Assembly: GCF_031877795.1 (NCBI RefSeq) | Contig: NC_133935.1 | Location: forward strand, 81,249,748-81,313,747 | Length of the DNA: 64,000 nt | DNA from: Strix aluco | Lineage: Eukaryota; Chordata; Aves; Strigiformes; Strigidae | Reading direction: 5' to 3' | Part shown: piece by piece, positions 1 to 10,390 of the stretch | How positions within the stretch are numbered: position 1 is the first letter of the stretch | Layout of the letters: every line of letters begins with the position of its first letter | Position numbers and translations under genes: made by a program | Notes under the pieces: generated by a model | The model's input: the letters and a program-made list of their open reading frames with translations, nothing else | Told to the model about the DNA's origin: nothing | The model's database searches: none

Positions 1-2348
1 AAAAACATTTTCTGACCAGTATCGTAGATCCTATTATTCCTGACTTCTTAGTATCAATTGGGTAGGAGTACAGAAATGATGGGATAGTGGTATATCACTT
101 TTCTTCTAGGGATGTCAAAACATTTCACAAGGGCACTGATGTCTCTTTAGCATAGGAAGACTGAGGAGAAGGAGAGCTGAAGGAGGCACCTAAAGTCAAC
201 GTGAGACCCTGGAAGGGAACCTGCATGTCCTAACTCCCTATGAAAGTGCCCTTTACAGTAAATTGTGGGGTATGTTATTAGCAAATGAAAAACTCTGAGC
301 TGATCTTTCAGAGTTGGCAAAAAGAGAGAATGAATAATCACAATTAGAAAGCTAACTCCGACTTTTAAGAAGAAAAATATGGGACTGCCCATTTATCTCC
401 AAATTGAATCGAAGACTATACAACTCTGTGTGAGCATTGTTATTTTCCTTTATCAGCAAGGCATTGTTTTGTTGCATGAATCTGTATGTTCAATAGATTT
501 GATTTTCCAAGCAGCTGGGTTATCTTGCGCTGTGAAGGCTCTCTCTTAATCTCAATTGCTGTGCTTTTCTCAGTGCCGTTCCCAGCTGCTCAGAAATGAG
601 CACAGCACTTTCATCTGTCTTTTCGTGCTCTTATTAGGTGTGACAGTTTCAACAATACCCGTATGTAGAAAAATATGTAGGTTTTAATTTGGTTTTAAAA
701 AATTTGATTGTCAAAAAAATTATAGGCAGAAAGATGTTGCTTTAAGATAATAAAAGTCCTGCCATGATCACACACTAATGATGCATTTCCTTAGAAAGAT
801 GGGCTTTTTTTTTCAGTTTGCTCTTACACTTAATTGCAGCCAAACCTTATTTATCCACAGGAGACAAGGGAACAGCTGAAATGTGCAGAGTTGGGCCATA
901 GGTGCTTTTCAAGTGATGGTGACACACAATTAGGATTGATGTATGTATCTGATCATTTGGTTTCTGGCAAACATCTTTGAGAGACTAGACTGTTGATTAT
1001 CCACTTTTTTCCCTGTTCTGATAAGCCTTTTTTGTGTAAAGAAACCCTCCCCTAGCATAAGGGGGCCATGATTTTAGAGCACCTATCGGCATGACCGTAG
1101 TACCAACACAACAGGAGAGAAAGGGGGGGCAAAACTACTTGAGAGGATGGGTTGCTTCAATGAAAGACTCTTTGCTCTGAAACTAAACGGTGTTCCATGT
1201 TACAAGCAAGTGCTTAGAAAACCAAGCTGGAAATGCCTGAAAATTAGTGTCAGCTTCACAGCTATCCTGGAGGCTAAGTAATGGGGGAGACAAATCTCTC
1301 CGGCTGCTTTCAGCACTTGGTGCACATTTCTGCTCCAGTCTGTTCTCTTTCAATGCAAGAAAGAATTTCCCAGCCTGCTCTCTGTGAAGGCAGGATCGAT
1401 GGTTTCATTGGGCAGAGAGGGCCAAGCACGCTAAATCATGAGATAAGATAAAGTGGTGGCCGTACACAGTCTTGGTCCAGACATTTTTCTGCTTGCGGTG
1501 ATGGGGAAGAGAGCAAAGGGAAAAGGGATATGCCAAGCAGGGAGCAATGTGTTCAAGAGAGAGGATTAGATTTGCAAATGTACCCACATTTGCATTTCCT
1601 ACCAATAGTCACAGCATGCAAAACAAGTTCCCTTTTGCAAAGTTGCCTGTGCTACAGTGTTGTCAATGGTTTCAATTAACAGGCTACACTTAAACCAGGG
1701 CTAGCGAGAAGTCATCACACACCCAGCTCAGCCAGCCCTGCTATAGGAGTGCTAACCTGGGGGCCAGAAAGTCCTTGGCCCACTGCTCTAAATCCAGAAG
1801 ATCCCAGACAGAGCTCTGATAAACCTAATATCACTCCCTCAAGAAAGCAAGAGGATGGTCACTTCTCTGGACCACAGTCGCTCTTCCATGCTCGTAACAA
1901 AATGGCTTTGACAAGGTTATTGTGATATTTATGCAGAAGGAATGGACATTCCCTCTGAAAATGTCATCATCAGGTCTAATCTAATGTCACTTGGATAAGT
2001 GGGGGGGTATTCACATCAGCTGGAAATGTTGTCAGCAAACTAAGACAGACAAGTAGTTATGAAGCCAGCCTGCAGACTGTTTTGGAGTATTTTCCGATTT
2101 TCCTGTTGCAACCATGTTTTTGAGATATGCACAGAGTACAGAATCACTGTGGACTCTTTCAACATCTAACCAACTATTTGACCCCTGTATTTTAGAAGAT
2201 GTAGTGATACTGAAATTTTAGAAACCTGAGGCTACAATAAGGACTGTAAAACATTATTCTTTTCTATGTGAAACTCAGGAAAGCAGCTAATCTGCACAAT
2301 AACCTATGCTGCATTATTAAAGGCTTATTGGTAAAGGTTTGATCTACA
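1..2348. other. Non-coding, no gene seen
   Basis: The sequence is AT-rich with stops in all frames every few tens of codons. I see no recognisable repeat apart from the octamer-like pair at 1.57 kb. It is intergenic or intronic. Confidence 0.6.
1570..1595. promoter_or_regulatory. Paired octamer-like motifs
   Basis: ATTTGCAAAT (1570-1579) and the exact reverse octamer ATTTGCAT (1588-1595) lie 8 bp apart, a possible POU-factor element. Confidence 0.25.
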
Positions 2349-2370
2349 GCCCAACCCTCCTGGGTTGGGC
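2349..2370. repeat. Perfect GC-rich hairpin, 9-bp stem, 4-nt loop
   Basis: GCCCAACCC, loop TCCT, then GGGTTGGGC form a perfect stem-loop in otherwise AT-rich DNA. No transcription unit can be assigned, so a terminator or RNA role cannot be claimed. Confidence 0.6.
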
Positions 2371-4321
2371 AGCCCAGGGCAAAAGAGGCCTTTTTCTGAT
2401 GTAGTTTACTGAAGTTTTCTAACAAAATAGATTACCAGCAAACACAGTATTTTGCTAGTGCAAGTGTGCCTAAGGACTTTGCCTATATAAGAAAAAACTG
2501 TTTTAAAAAGACCAACCAAACAAACAGCAAAATACAGTAAGCTACTTCTCACCAATGATCTGAAAAATGACATTTCAAGCAGAAACAGAAGTCCTGTGTT
2601 AAACTTTCTCTAGCAGCAGATGAAAGCCTTCCCCTTCTCATGGTTTTGTTCCTTCTGCTGTACCTTACTGCTCTTCACAGTGCAGCTAATATAAACCTCA
2701 TTTATGCACTTTTGGTTTTTTTCCTTGCAGGTTTTTTCTTTCAGTTGAGACTATTTTTCTAATCCAATATCTCCCAGATAAATAGACACACCAGCTCTGG
2801 GGACTGGATTTGGGTTTGGGGAGGCTGAGGAAGGACAGGAGGATCTTCACTTACTGCTGCTAGATAAATCATCACACAGAACCATAGTCTGAATGTCTGA
2901 CCCTAGTGCTTACAGGCTACAGTGCTACAGGATGAGTTTTCCTTGTGTGAGATAATTTTACCTCCCAGGTGGTTATCACTAGTGGGTAATAAATCCAATG
3001 AAGTTTCTAAGTGACCTTTTAAAATGAGGGCCACTTAATTATCTATGGGACACTGATTTAGAGTAAATCTATATCGTCTGTACAGTTTTTTTCAAAATCC
3101 CAGATGTTAAAGATGTTCTTAAACTGCATTAAAATAAAAATAAAAATAAATCCTTTAATAGATTTCCAGATTACCATTGCGAGGCCCTGCAGGACTAAAA
3201 AGCACCTCAAGGACAAACTACAGCAATTCAGCAGTGGTCAGCTCTGGTAGGCAAACACACCCTGAAGATGAGGATGAAGGCCATGGTGCCATACTCTCAA
3301 GGAGCTGTTCCCAAGCCCAGCCACAGCAAGGTCCTGGAGACCCTCTGAGGACCACGCCAGCAAGGTTACTTCAAAGGACCATGGCTGGAGGAAGAGTAGC
3401 TCCAAGGGAAGGAGTAGAGAGATTCATTGTAGGGAAGAGGGAGGCAAAGACAGGAACGTACCATCAGTTCTGGCTCTCCAACAGCAGACCCATGTAATAA
3501 CAGGGATTAATATAGCAGGGACAGGCACAGACGGGAGTCAATGCAAGCGTATGAGTGCTGGCTTTGCTGGAGACCACTGCCATCAAAAGAGAATGGAGTC
3601 AGCAAACATCTGAAGAAAATGGTTTTGGTGAATATGGGCAAGAAGTGGTTCAGTAGCTTCTCTTGAAATTAGACTCATTGCTATTGCTATTTCATTACAA
3701 ATAATAACTTATTGCTGACAATATCTGCTATAATTTATGTGCGCGGGTGACTTAACCCAGGAGCAGCATCTGTCTTCTTAGCAAGACCCTGCCCATACCT
3801 GATCTTACCCTGGGGCCCCAGGAGAACCAGAGACTTACACAAAGTCCAAAATGTGGGGTCCCCTTCAGCTCATCCCTCCTTTGAAAGCATTGAGCTTTCT
3901 GCATCCTGACATGGTTTTCTGCCTGTTGTAGGTCCACATCTGTGACACAGGCAAGAAGAGTTTGCTGTTCTCTTGGACATGCAGTATTTGCCTGGCAAAG
4001 GCAACAGCGGTGGGCTCCACAGCCCACTGGTGACCTGGTGCTGAGCCCAGGTGGCCTCGGTCCCACCTTTCCACAGTCAGCTACAGAGGTAGCTGGTACT
4101 GTAGCTGATATGGATACCCCATTAACAGGTTAAACAGGACTATAAGGAGCAGCTTGCTAGTGATTTTTAGTTAGGGGGGAAAAAAAAAAAAAGTATCTAA
4201 AAATGTACTTGTGCCTGGCAGGGTTGCTCTGCAGAACTAATCCTTTGCATTTCTTTTGCATCTTCCATCTGTGACTTCATGGTTAATTGACTTATCCATG
4301 CAATGTTCCTCTGAGGCATAG
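2371..4321. other. Non-coding, simple repeats only
   Basis: It contains two successive acceptor-like pyrimidine-AG sites (about 2712-2744) without an open frame behind them, an A-rich microsatellite at 3131, and poly(A) near 4181. Open frames of 60-106 codons show no domain. Confidence 0.55.
3131..3150 (+). repeat. (AAAAAT)n short microsatellite
   Basis: Three consecutive A-rich units end in T. Confidence 0.8.
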
Positions 4322-4442
4322 ATTATCTCCACTTTCAGAGTGATAAAACCAAGTGCGTAGGGGTTTGCGACGTAACTTGCCCTAAACTGTCAGGGGATTA
4401 CGAGGCAGAGGATAGCGTAGACCTGGGTCCCTGCTCTGCACC
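4322..4442 (+). mobile_element. MIR-like CORE-SINE 3' fragment (ancient)
   Basis: The order of short matches follows the 3' half of MIR-type SINEs: TTATCTCCACTTT, then GTAACTTGCC, then CAGGG..GAGGCAGAG, then AGACCTGGGTCCCTG. It is strongly diverged with small gaps. No coding potential. MIR-like copies are rare but known in birds and are shared with other amniotes. Confidence 0.55.
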
Positions 4443-7400
4443 CCCAAGGTGGGCTCCCTCTTCCCATGGAGGCATGCAAGAAATCATGTTCCACATGGGC
4501 AAGAGCCACCATGTGCTGCACCCAGTGGACTGCAGCATTGCCCAAAATGTTCAACAAGGATTTGCTGGGTCTGGCCAGAGCATGAAGCATGGAACTGCTC
4601 TTGTCCCACACGTGTGAGGCCTGAGGCACAAGTCAGGCCACTGCTCATGGAGAAATGCCGTAGCTGCCGTCACACAGTTGGCTTTTATTTTCAGTTATCC
4701 CAGCATCAATAACTGCACCACAGCATCGGCCGTATTGATTGCGCTGATGCTTTGAAGATCAATGTTTGTAACAGCCCTGACTACATCGCTTTGGGGGGAT
4801 CAAAGCTCAGTCGTAAGGCTGAACTTCATCCTCCTGGAAGGTGTGGGAGACTTTTACCTATTATGGGTTAAAAGGAGTCACATAATACATACATTGGGTT
4901 ATGCCTGCACAACTCCTGTAAGGGCTAATAGCAGACAAGCATCTGCCTCCTTTGAATCAATAGGAGACAACCCCCATGCAACAGATTTCTTTCTCTGAGT
5001 AAATTGAACCCTTCCCTAGACCTTCAATTGTGTGTTTGCAGAATGATGCTGCCTTTTAAATTATTTTTAGTAAGTAAGGTAAAGAGAGAAGGATAATTAA
5101 GAAGTGGTGATGAGCTTGCAAATGTAGTAGCAGACAAAAAGCAGGTGAGGAAACACTTAGAAAAACTGGCTGTCCAGCAGTCATTACATCCAGGTGATGC
5201 TAAGACTTTAGTGTAAGGTTAATCAGCTGATTAACGTATTGAGCTGCTGTCCATTAACTTTGCAAATGTCATGCACAACAGGCAGGTTTCGGGGAACTGG
5301 TACAATTTGACCCCATCTCCTCAAACTACAATTTCTGGCTTTTTCCCCATACTGTAGATAATCTGCCATTATTTTAAAAAGTTCGGCTCCACCAGCACGG
5401 TGACTGCCTTTCTCTTTGCATGCGAGATAACTCAGATGGGCAATCACAGTGTTAGGCTAATGAGAAGAAACCTTAAGGAGGTGTTGTCATCCTTATTTCT
5501 GCCGAGATTGCAGCACAGGGAACACAAAGAACACATTTCTGTTAGGCAGCTAGGACACGCGTCACCTTATCCTAACACAGGTCAAGGGAATTGAGCCTTA
5601 GAAGTGCCAGCTCACTCCACTTACTTTAAAGAAATGATAATGAACCAGCTGAGTTGGAGCCAGCCACACCGTAGACATCTGAAGTTAGCTGAGATTAATC
5701 CCACCTCTGAAGATTGACCCGGCTCAGTGAGTTTTGTTGTTGTTTTCAGAAGAAAGATTGGGGTCCCTGAATTTTAACAGCATCTAATAGCTGCATGAAT
5801 TCCAGCATCAAATATTAATTCAGATGAGGCTTTGATGTAAGTGGGGATTGTTGCTCAGGCTGAAAACAGACTGATGATATGTATTCATTATATGTAGAAG
5901 CTCTCCTGTGCCTTGATGGGGATGCTGTACCAGCATAATTATTTTACATTTTTATTGACATTCTGGGATATGGATAAATGTCCCATTAGCCCAGTAAAGA
6001 TGGTGAAATGAGACAGCAGGGAGACCTAGGATCAGAAATATTCTTAGAAGAATATCTGTATGACTGTGGTTTGTGCAGTGAGAGGAGCACCTGAAAGGGG
6101 CTAGCACCTCTGCAGACACTTGGAGCCCCTGACCCAAAGAGCTGAATCCGGGCAGTGAAAGGGTTTGAGAGAACCAAGAGTTTAAATGAGCTGAAGGACT
6201 TAGAAAAGTAGGTGAGCAAGAAAGCAAGAGGCAATCTCTGTCCTCCGAGTCACTTTAACTCTCATCTTCTTTCCAACACCAGCGAAACCTTACTCAGAAA
6301 CCATCACAGCTGGGACACGCACTGACTGATAGCTGATCAACCAAAGGGTATCACCAGGGAGGCTTGGAGCTCACAGAGGACAGTAACCCAAGGAGGGGCT
6401 CACAGGGAGCTGCTGAAGCAGGCACACATGCATAGCTAGAAATATTCATTACAGCATAAGGCAGCAACATGCTACTGACATCAACTTTTATTTGGGGAGC
6501 AACAGGGGCCCCAGTTGAGCTGAAAGGAGAGAGGCATCTGTCCCGTGTCAGAAAGCAAACCTAACAGAGATACTGATGGCTCTGAGTTTACAAACATTTC
6601 ATGGTTCCTAGAGGGTGGGATTCATTAGGTGCTGAACAAACCAAGATAAAAATTATGTAAAATGAAAAAATGTAAGACCATCATGGAAAAAAAAAAAAGG
6701 TGTCGCTTGTTTCCCTGGGTCCTGTTTTCAGGCATCTAATCACGTGCTGTGAGGCAGTCTGTCTCCATCAAATAAAGAGTGTGCATGACCTACCTTGGAC
6801 TCTGTCATCCAGGTGATCCTCCTGCCTACAGGGCTTTTTTCATGCAGATGTATCTTCTGAGAGCTGGGCAGCTGCAAAATTATCCGTCAGCCTTCACCCT
6901 CAGAGGGACGAAAACTGCATGGACGTTTTGGAGAAGAAATGGTCTCTGGTTGTTTTTTTCATTTGGGGTTTTGATTTGCTTCAGAACTAACCCAACCTTT
7001 AAAGAAGATTAAAGAATCTCAGCATGAAATAGTATTTTACAGGACTGCTTTTGGGCAACCCCAGATTATGATTATTCTTTTGTACTTTGACAACTTGTTT
7101 CTTCCCCCCACCCCTGTCTTCTATTTCTGCTTTATTCCAAGCACTTCTATTCATTCTCTCCCTGACTCTGCTTCCCCAGGCCAAAATGACCACAGTCCAG
7201 GATTTGCACAGTTGTAATGACATTACACTTCAGAGAAATGGCTATTTCTCACTTAATGCCTTGTCTGCCCTGCGAGAGCTGGGCCTCCTCTCCCAATACA
7301 CACAAAGACATGTCTATAGAGCATCAAGCGCATTTATGAGCATTAGCAGAGTATCTGTGAGTCACCTTGCATCAGAGGTTGTGTTTTTACAGACATAAAG

Positions 7401-8376
7401 TGGCTATAATCAGGTTTCTAACTGAGAGCATAATAGCCATGCTTTAGCGGAGTTGTAGCTTTGGGAAACAGTGTTTAATTTGACAGAGATATTAACAGGG
7501 ATGGCAGTGGAGTCCTTTACGTTGGGTAAACAGCTTCTGTTACCTAGTTTTGTTGATTTTTTTCTTGCAAACTAAACTCAGTGTTTGTTGTTTTCTACAC
7601 TGTAGTGAACATTGTGCCCTGTTTGAATGGTTACTGAAGTGGATGAATAAATCATTTATCTGACTTTTGAAAATGCATATGTAGACCTAATGCTCTAGTA
7701 AAAGGCTTAGTATGTGTTTTGACTGTTAACATCCAGAACAGCAAATACATCTAACAGTGAAAGAAAACATAGCTCCAGTTAGGGAAGGAAACCCCATCAT
7801 ATTTCCAGTGCACATTTTGTCAGAAGACTAAACACGATGCTCAGCCTCGTAGTTGCACCTGCTGGGAGCCAGGACAGCCAGAAGCCACTTTCTGTGCTGG
7901 GGCAGAGACTCTGGACAACAGTTATTATTCTGAGTCTCTAAGACTCATGTCTACAGCTCCCATTTTTCATCTATAGATTCTCAAAGCATCTATAGATTCT
8001 CCTGGTGAGCTGGGATAGAGGTAAAGAAAAACAAGGCAGTCAGAGCCTTGCCTAGGTCTGGTCCTGGAGACCCTGCTGAGCTGAATGACATCTTCTTCAA
8101 ACACAGCAGTGCCCACTTCTGCTGGGGTGGTTTATTTGCATGGTCGAGGCAGCTTTCCCTTCCTGAACTACCACACTGACTTAACAGGAATCATGATAGT
8201 AATGGCTGAGATCATTGATGCATCATAGAGATAAATGCCTTTTAGTTGCTGGCAGATGGACAGAACCTGATGGCCATGCCAAGCAGGGCAGGACACTAAA
8301 CTGACTTTGTTGTAAGTCAGTCTCCCTCTTAGCCTTGTACAGAGACCTATGATCTTCAGATATGGTGTTTTTATGT
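4443..8376. other. Non-coding tract
   Basis: No exon with paired splice sites is recognised. Short poly(A) lies at about 6689, and a slightly CpG-containing stretch at 7270-7400 could be a conserved non-coding element. No family assignment is possible. Confidence 0.5.
7969..8002 (+). repeat. Short direct repeat, 15 bp with 18-bp period
   Basis: CATCTATAGATTCTC occurs at 7969 and 7987. It is a simple local duplication. Confidence 0.8.
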
Positions 8377-8400
8377 CTGCCTTCCAAATTTGGAAGGCAG
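8377..8400. promoter_or_regulatory. 24-bp perfect palindrome containing a CArG box
   Basis: The left arm CTGCCTTCCAAA is followed with no spacer by its exact reverse complement, giving 24 bp of perfect dyad symmetry. The centre (8384-8393) is CCAAATTTGG, a perfect CC(A/T)6GG serum response element. SRF binds this as a dimer; symmetry far beyond the 10-bp box is unusual. No exon is adjacent, so it would be a distal element. The symmetry is directly visible; the function is inference. Confidence 0.6.
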
Positions 8401-10099
8401 CTAATTCAGTCTTATTAATACCTTGAGACTTTAATATTCCTCATATTGCTTTGCTTTCGTGGAAAAAGCGTAACCGTTCTGGAAAAAGCAGGTCATTAAA
8501 GCGTTAAAGATGAACTCCAGAAAAGTAACTGGTGTTTCCAGCCCTCACTACAATTGGTGCCATATAAGGGTAAGTTGGCAAATGATTTTGACAACACTTA
8601 CTCATGCAAATGCTGCATCAGTGGAACAGCTTGCAAAGAGCTCGAGTCTGCCCCTTGTTTACTTCCCCAGAGGCGAGTCCCTCTCCCTCTGAAGCCACGG
8701 GGCAGATCTCAAAGGACTGCATCAGCAGTCTTGGAGAGGAAAACCTTTCTCCGTTTTGACAATACACCCTACAACCAGCAACAAATAAACACAGCTCCAG
8801 TTTCTCAGTGCTGCCAAAGCAACACACCCAGTACAACACTGTTCCTCCCCTTGCATCACCGACAAAGCTGCCAGCTGAATTGCGCCTGTATCCTTGGTGT
8901 CTTGGAGTGGTACCAAGCAGGAAGCACATAGATAAGCTTTCAGGATCCCTGCAGCTTTTGCAGGGCTGCTAGGCTCAGAAAAGACTCCAATGCCTTGTCA
9001 CTGGCTAGTAAAAAGAGCACATTTCACTCTAAAAATCATTGCTGAGAATCTGGCCTTTCTGAGAACAAAGCTTTCTATATGCCAGGAGATGACTTCAGAG
9101 CGAGATTTGAAATATCATTTTTCTTAACCCTGTTTATAACTTAATCTATAGATGAAAAGGAGACTGGAGAGGTAGTACCATGCCAGAGAGGATGCAACAG
9201 CCATCAGCACAAGCCTCAATCGGTGCTGTGTCACATCCTCCCCACACCTCTTGGAGACAGGAGTCCCCAGGCAGGCAGCGCTATGAGCTGCACCCAAATC
9301 TGTGGGCACCTATTCCCCATGCCAGCCCAGCCAGTGAGGGTCTAGCTTCCCCTTGTCGTCCCCAGAAACATCTGTTTGCTCGTCACCGGGAGATGCTCAA
9401 TCTCCCCACACAGTCCTGAGAGTAGCGAGTGGGACTTACTGCCATGCCCAGCACCTTTGCCTTTTTTAAAAGTGTATTATATAAAAAGGCACATAAAAAT
9501 ATTCATAATTTGGGCTTCTGGGTGGTTTGACCCTATTTTTCACTGTTCACCCTTTAGGGAAAAAAGAAGAAAGGAATTTCAGGACATTTTCAGGTGTGTG
9601 TTTTTCCTGGAGGAATGAAACAAAGTTAGATTTATTTATTTTTCTTCCACAACACAGAGAATTAATTGTTGAAAGCAGCTATTTTTAACAAGAAAAAAAA
9701 AAGCCCTGAAAGGGGCTGGTTCTTGTAGGACATAAGTGAATCTGCCCATTTTTAGGTAACCAGTGAAGAGTTTGCTTTTGTTATCACATCAGTAGACTTG
9801 TAGTCAAAGTCACAATCTAAACACAGCAGAGCCAGGCTGGGAAACTGGATCACACAAACATCCCAGTTCCCTCCTCAACCCACCAACCTGCTGCAGGCAT
9901 GAGTCCTGATTTGCAAATGTTACTTTTGTGAGGGTTGTGTGCTGGTTTTGACTTTTATTCACGGAAAAGAAATGAGAAGCAGGGGAAACCTAGAGAAGTG
10001 GTGACTAGAGAAGCACAGTAGCAATAATATTCATACCATTTGGAGGCAAATGTTGTGCTTATGGAGAGTATGCAACAAAAATAAAAAAGCAAGCATGAA
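8401..10099. other. Non-coding tract
   Basis: Overlapping frames of up to 125 codons on both strands at 8510-8931 look compositional (CT-rich). Octamer-like ATTTGCAAAT lies at 9909-9918. Nothing else is supported. Confidence 0.5.
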
Positions 10100-10148
10100 A
10101 GGCACTCTGAGTGTTAAATATTCATTAGTATTCCCCGCGCCGCCTGTT

Positions 10149-10158
10149 CTAAATATAA
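10149..10158. promoter_or_regulatory. MEF2-type site (CTAAATATAA)
   Basis: The sequence fits YTAWWWWTAR exactly and lies 85 bp from the X-box in the same CpG-rich patch. A 10-bp AT-rich motif is expected often by chance, so only the context gives it weight. Confidence 0.25.
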
Positions 10159-10242
10159 GATACGTTTCAACACAGCCTCGGTATGTGACTGGGATGTTTC
10201 CCCCTCCCTTATACGATGCCATAGCCATTCGGATGGTGGGAT

Positions 10243-10256
10243 GTCGCCATGGCAAC
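10243..10256. promoter_or_regulatory. RFX X-box (GTCGCCATGGCAAC)
   Basis: This matches the palindromic X-box consensus GTNRCC-AT-RGYAAC at every position except the first half's fourth base, which is G and allowed as R. RFX factors bind such sites at ciliary-gene promoters and at neural or immune enhancers. It sits centrally in the CpG-rich patch, which raises its credibility. Binding itself is unproven. Confidence 0.55.
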
Positions 10257-10369
10257 ACTGTGATGCTACCTTTTGTTCGCCAGATGAAATGACCAGTTGC
10301 GAGGTTGGTCAGGGGAGCGCGTACAGGGTTCGGTCGGGCTGCGGCAGCGCCTATTGTCCTGGTGGGTGG

Positions 10370-10386
10370 CACAGGCAGCGCCTGTG
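10370..10386. repeat. Inverted repeat CACAGGC-agc-GCCTGTG
   Basis: Perfect 7-bp arms surround a 3-bp spacer, centred on the second GGCAGCGCC copy; the first copy lies at about 10343-10351. It may be a dimeric factor site or chance. Confidence 0.5.
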
Positions 10387-10390
10387 GGCT

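Larger units (their letters stand above)
10100..10390. promoter_or_regulatory. CpG-rich candidate cis-regulatory element with X-box
   Basis: This is a second patch with many CpGs (CCGCGCCGCC near 10136, GAGCGCGTAC near 10316, TTCGGTCGGGCTGCGGCAGCGCC near 10329) in otherwise CpG-poor DNA. It carries a consensus RFX X-box at 10243-10256 and a MEF2-type CTAAATATAA at 10149-10158. It also has two GGCAGCGCC copies, the second within a 7-bp inverted repeat (10370-10386). No convincing exon with splice sites is attached, so an enhancer is as likely as a promoter. Open frames on both strands here are attributable to base composition. Confidence 0.45.

Noticed and set aside
2705..2750. Two strong acceptor-like pyrimidine-AG sites in tandem
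   Set aside because: No open frame or donor follows; pyrimidine-rich DNA alone explains it.
8554..8931. 125-codon + frame overlapping open minus frames
   Set aside because: Opposite-strand frames are open over the same interval, which indicates base composition rather than coding selection.
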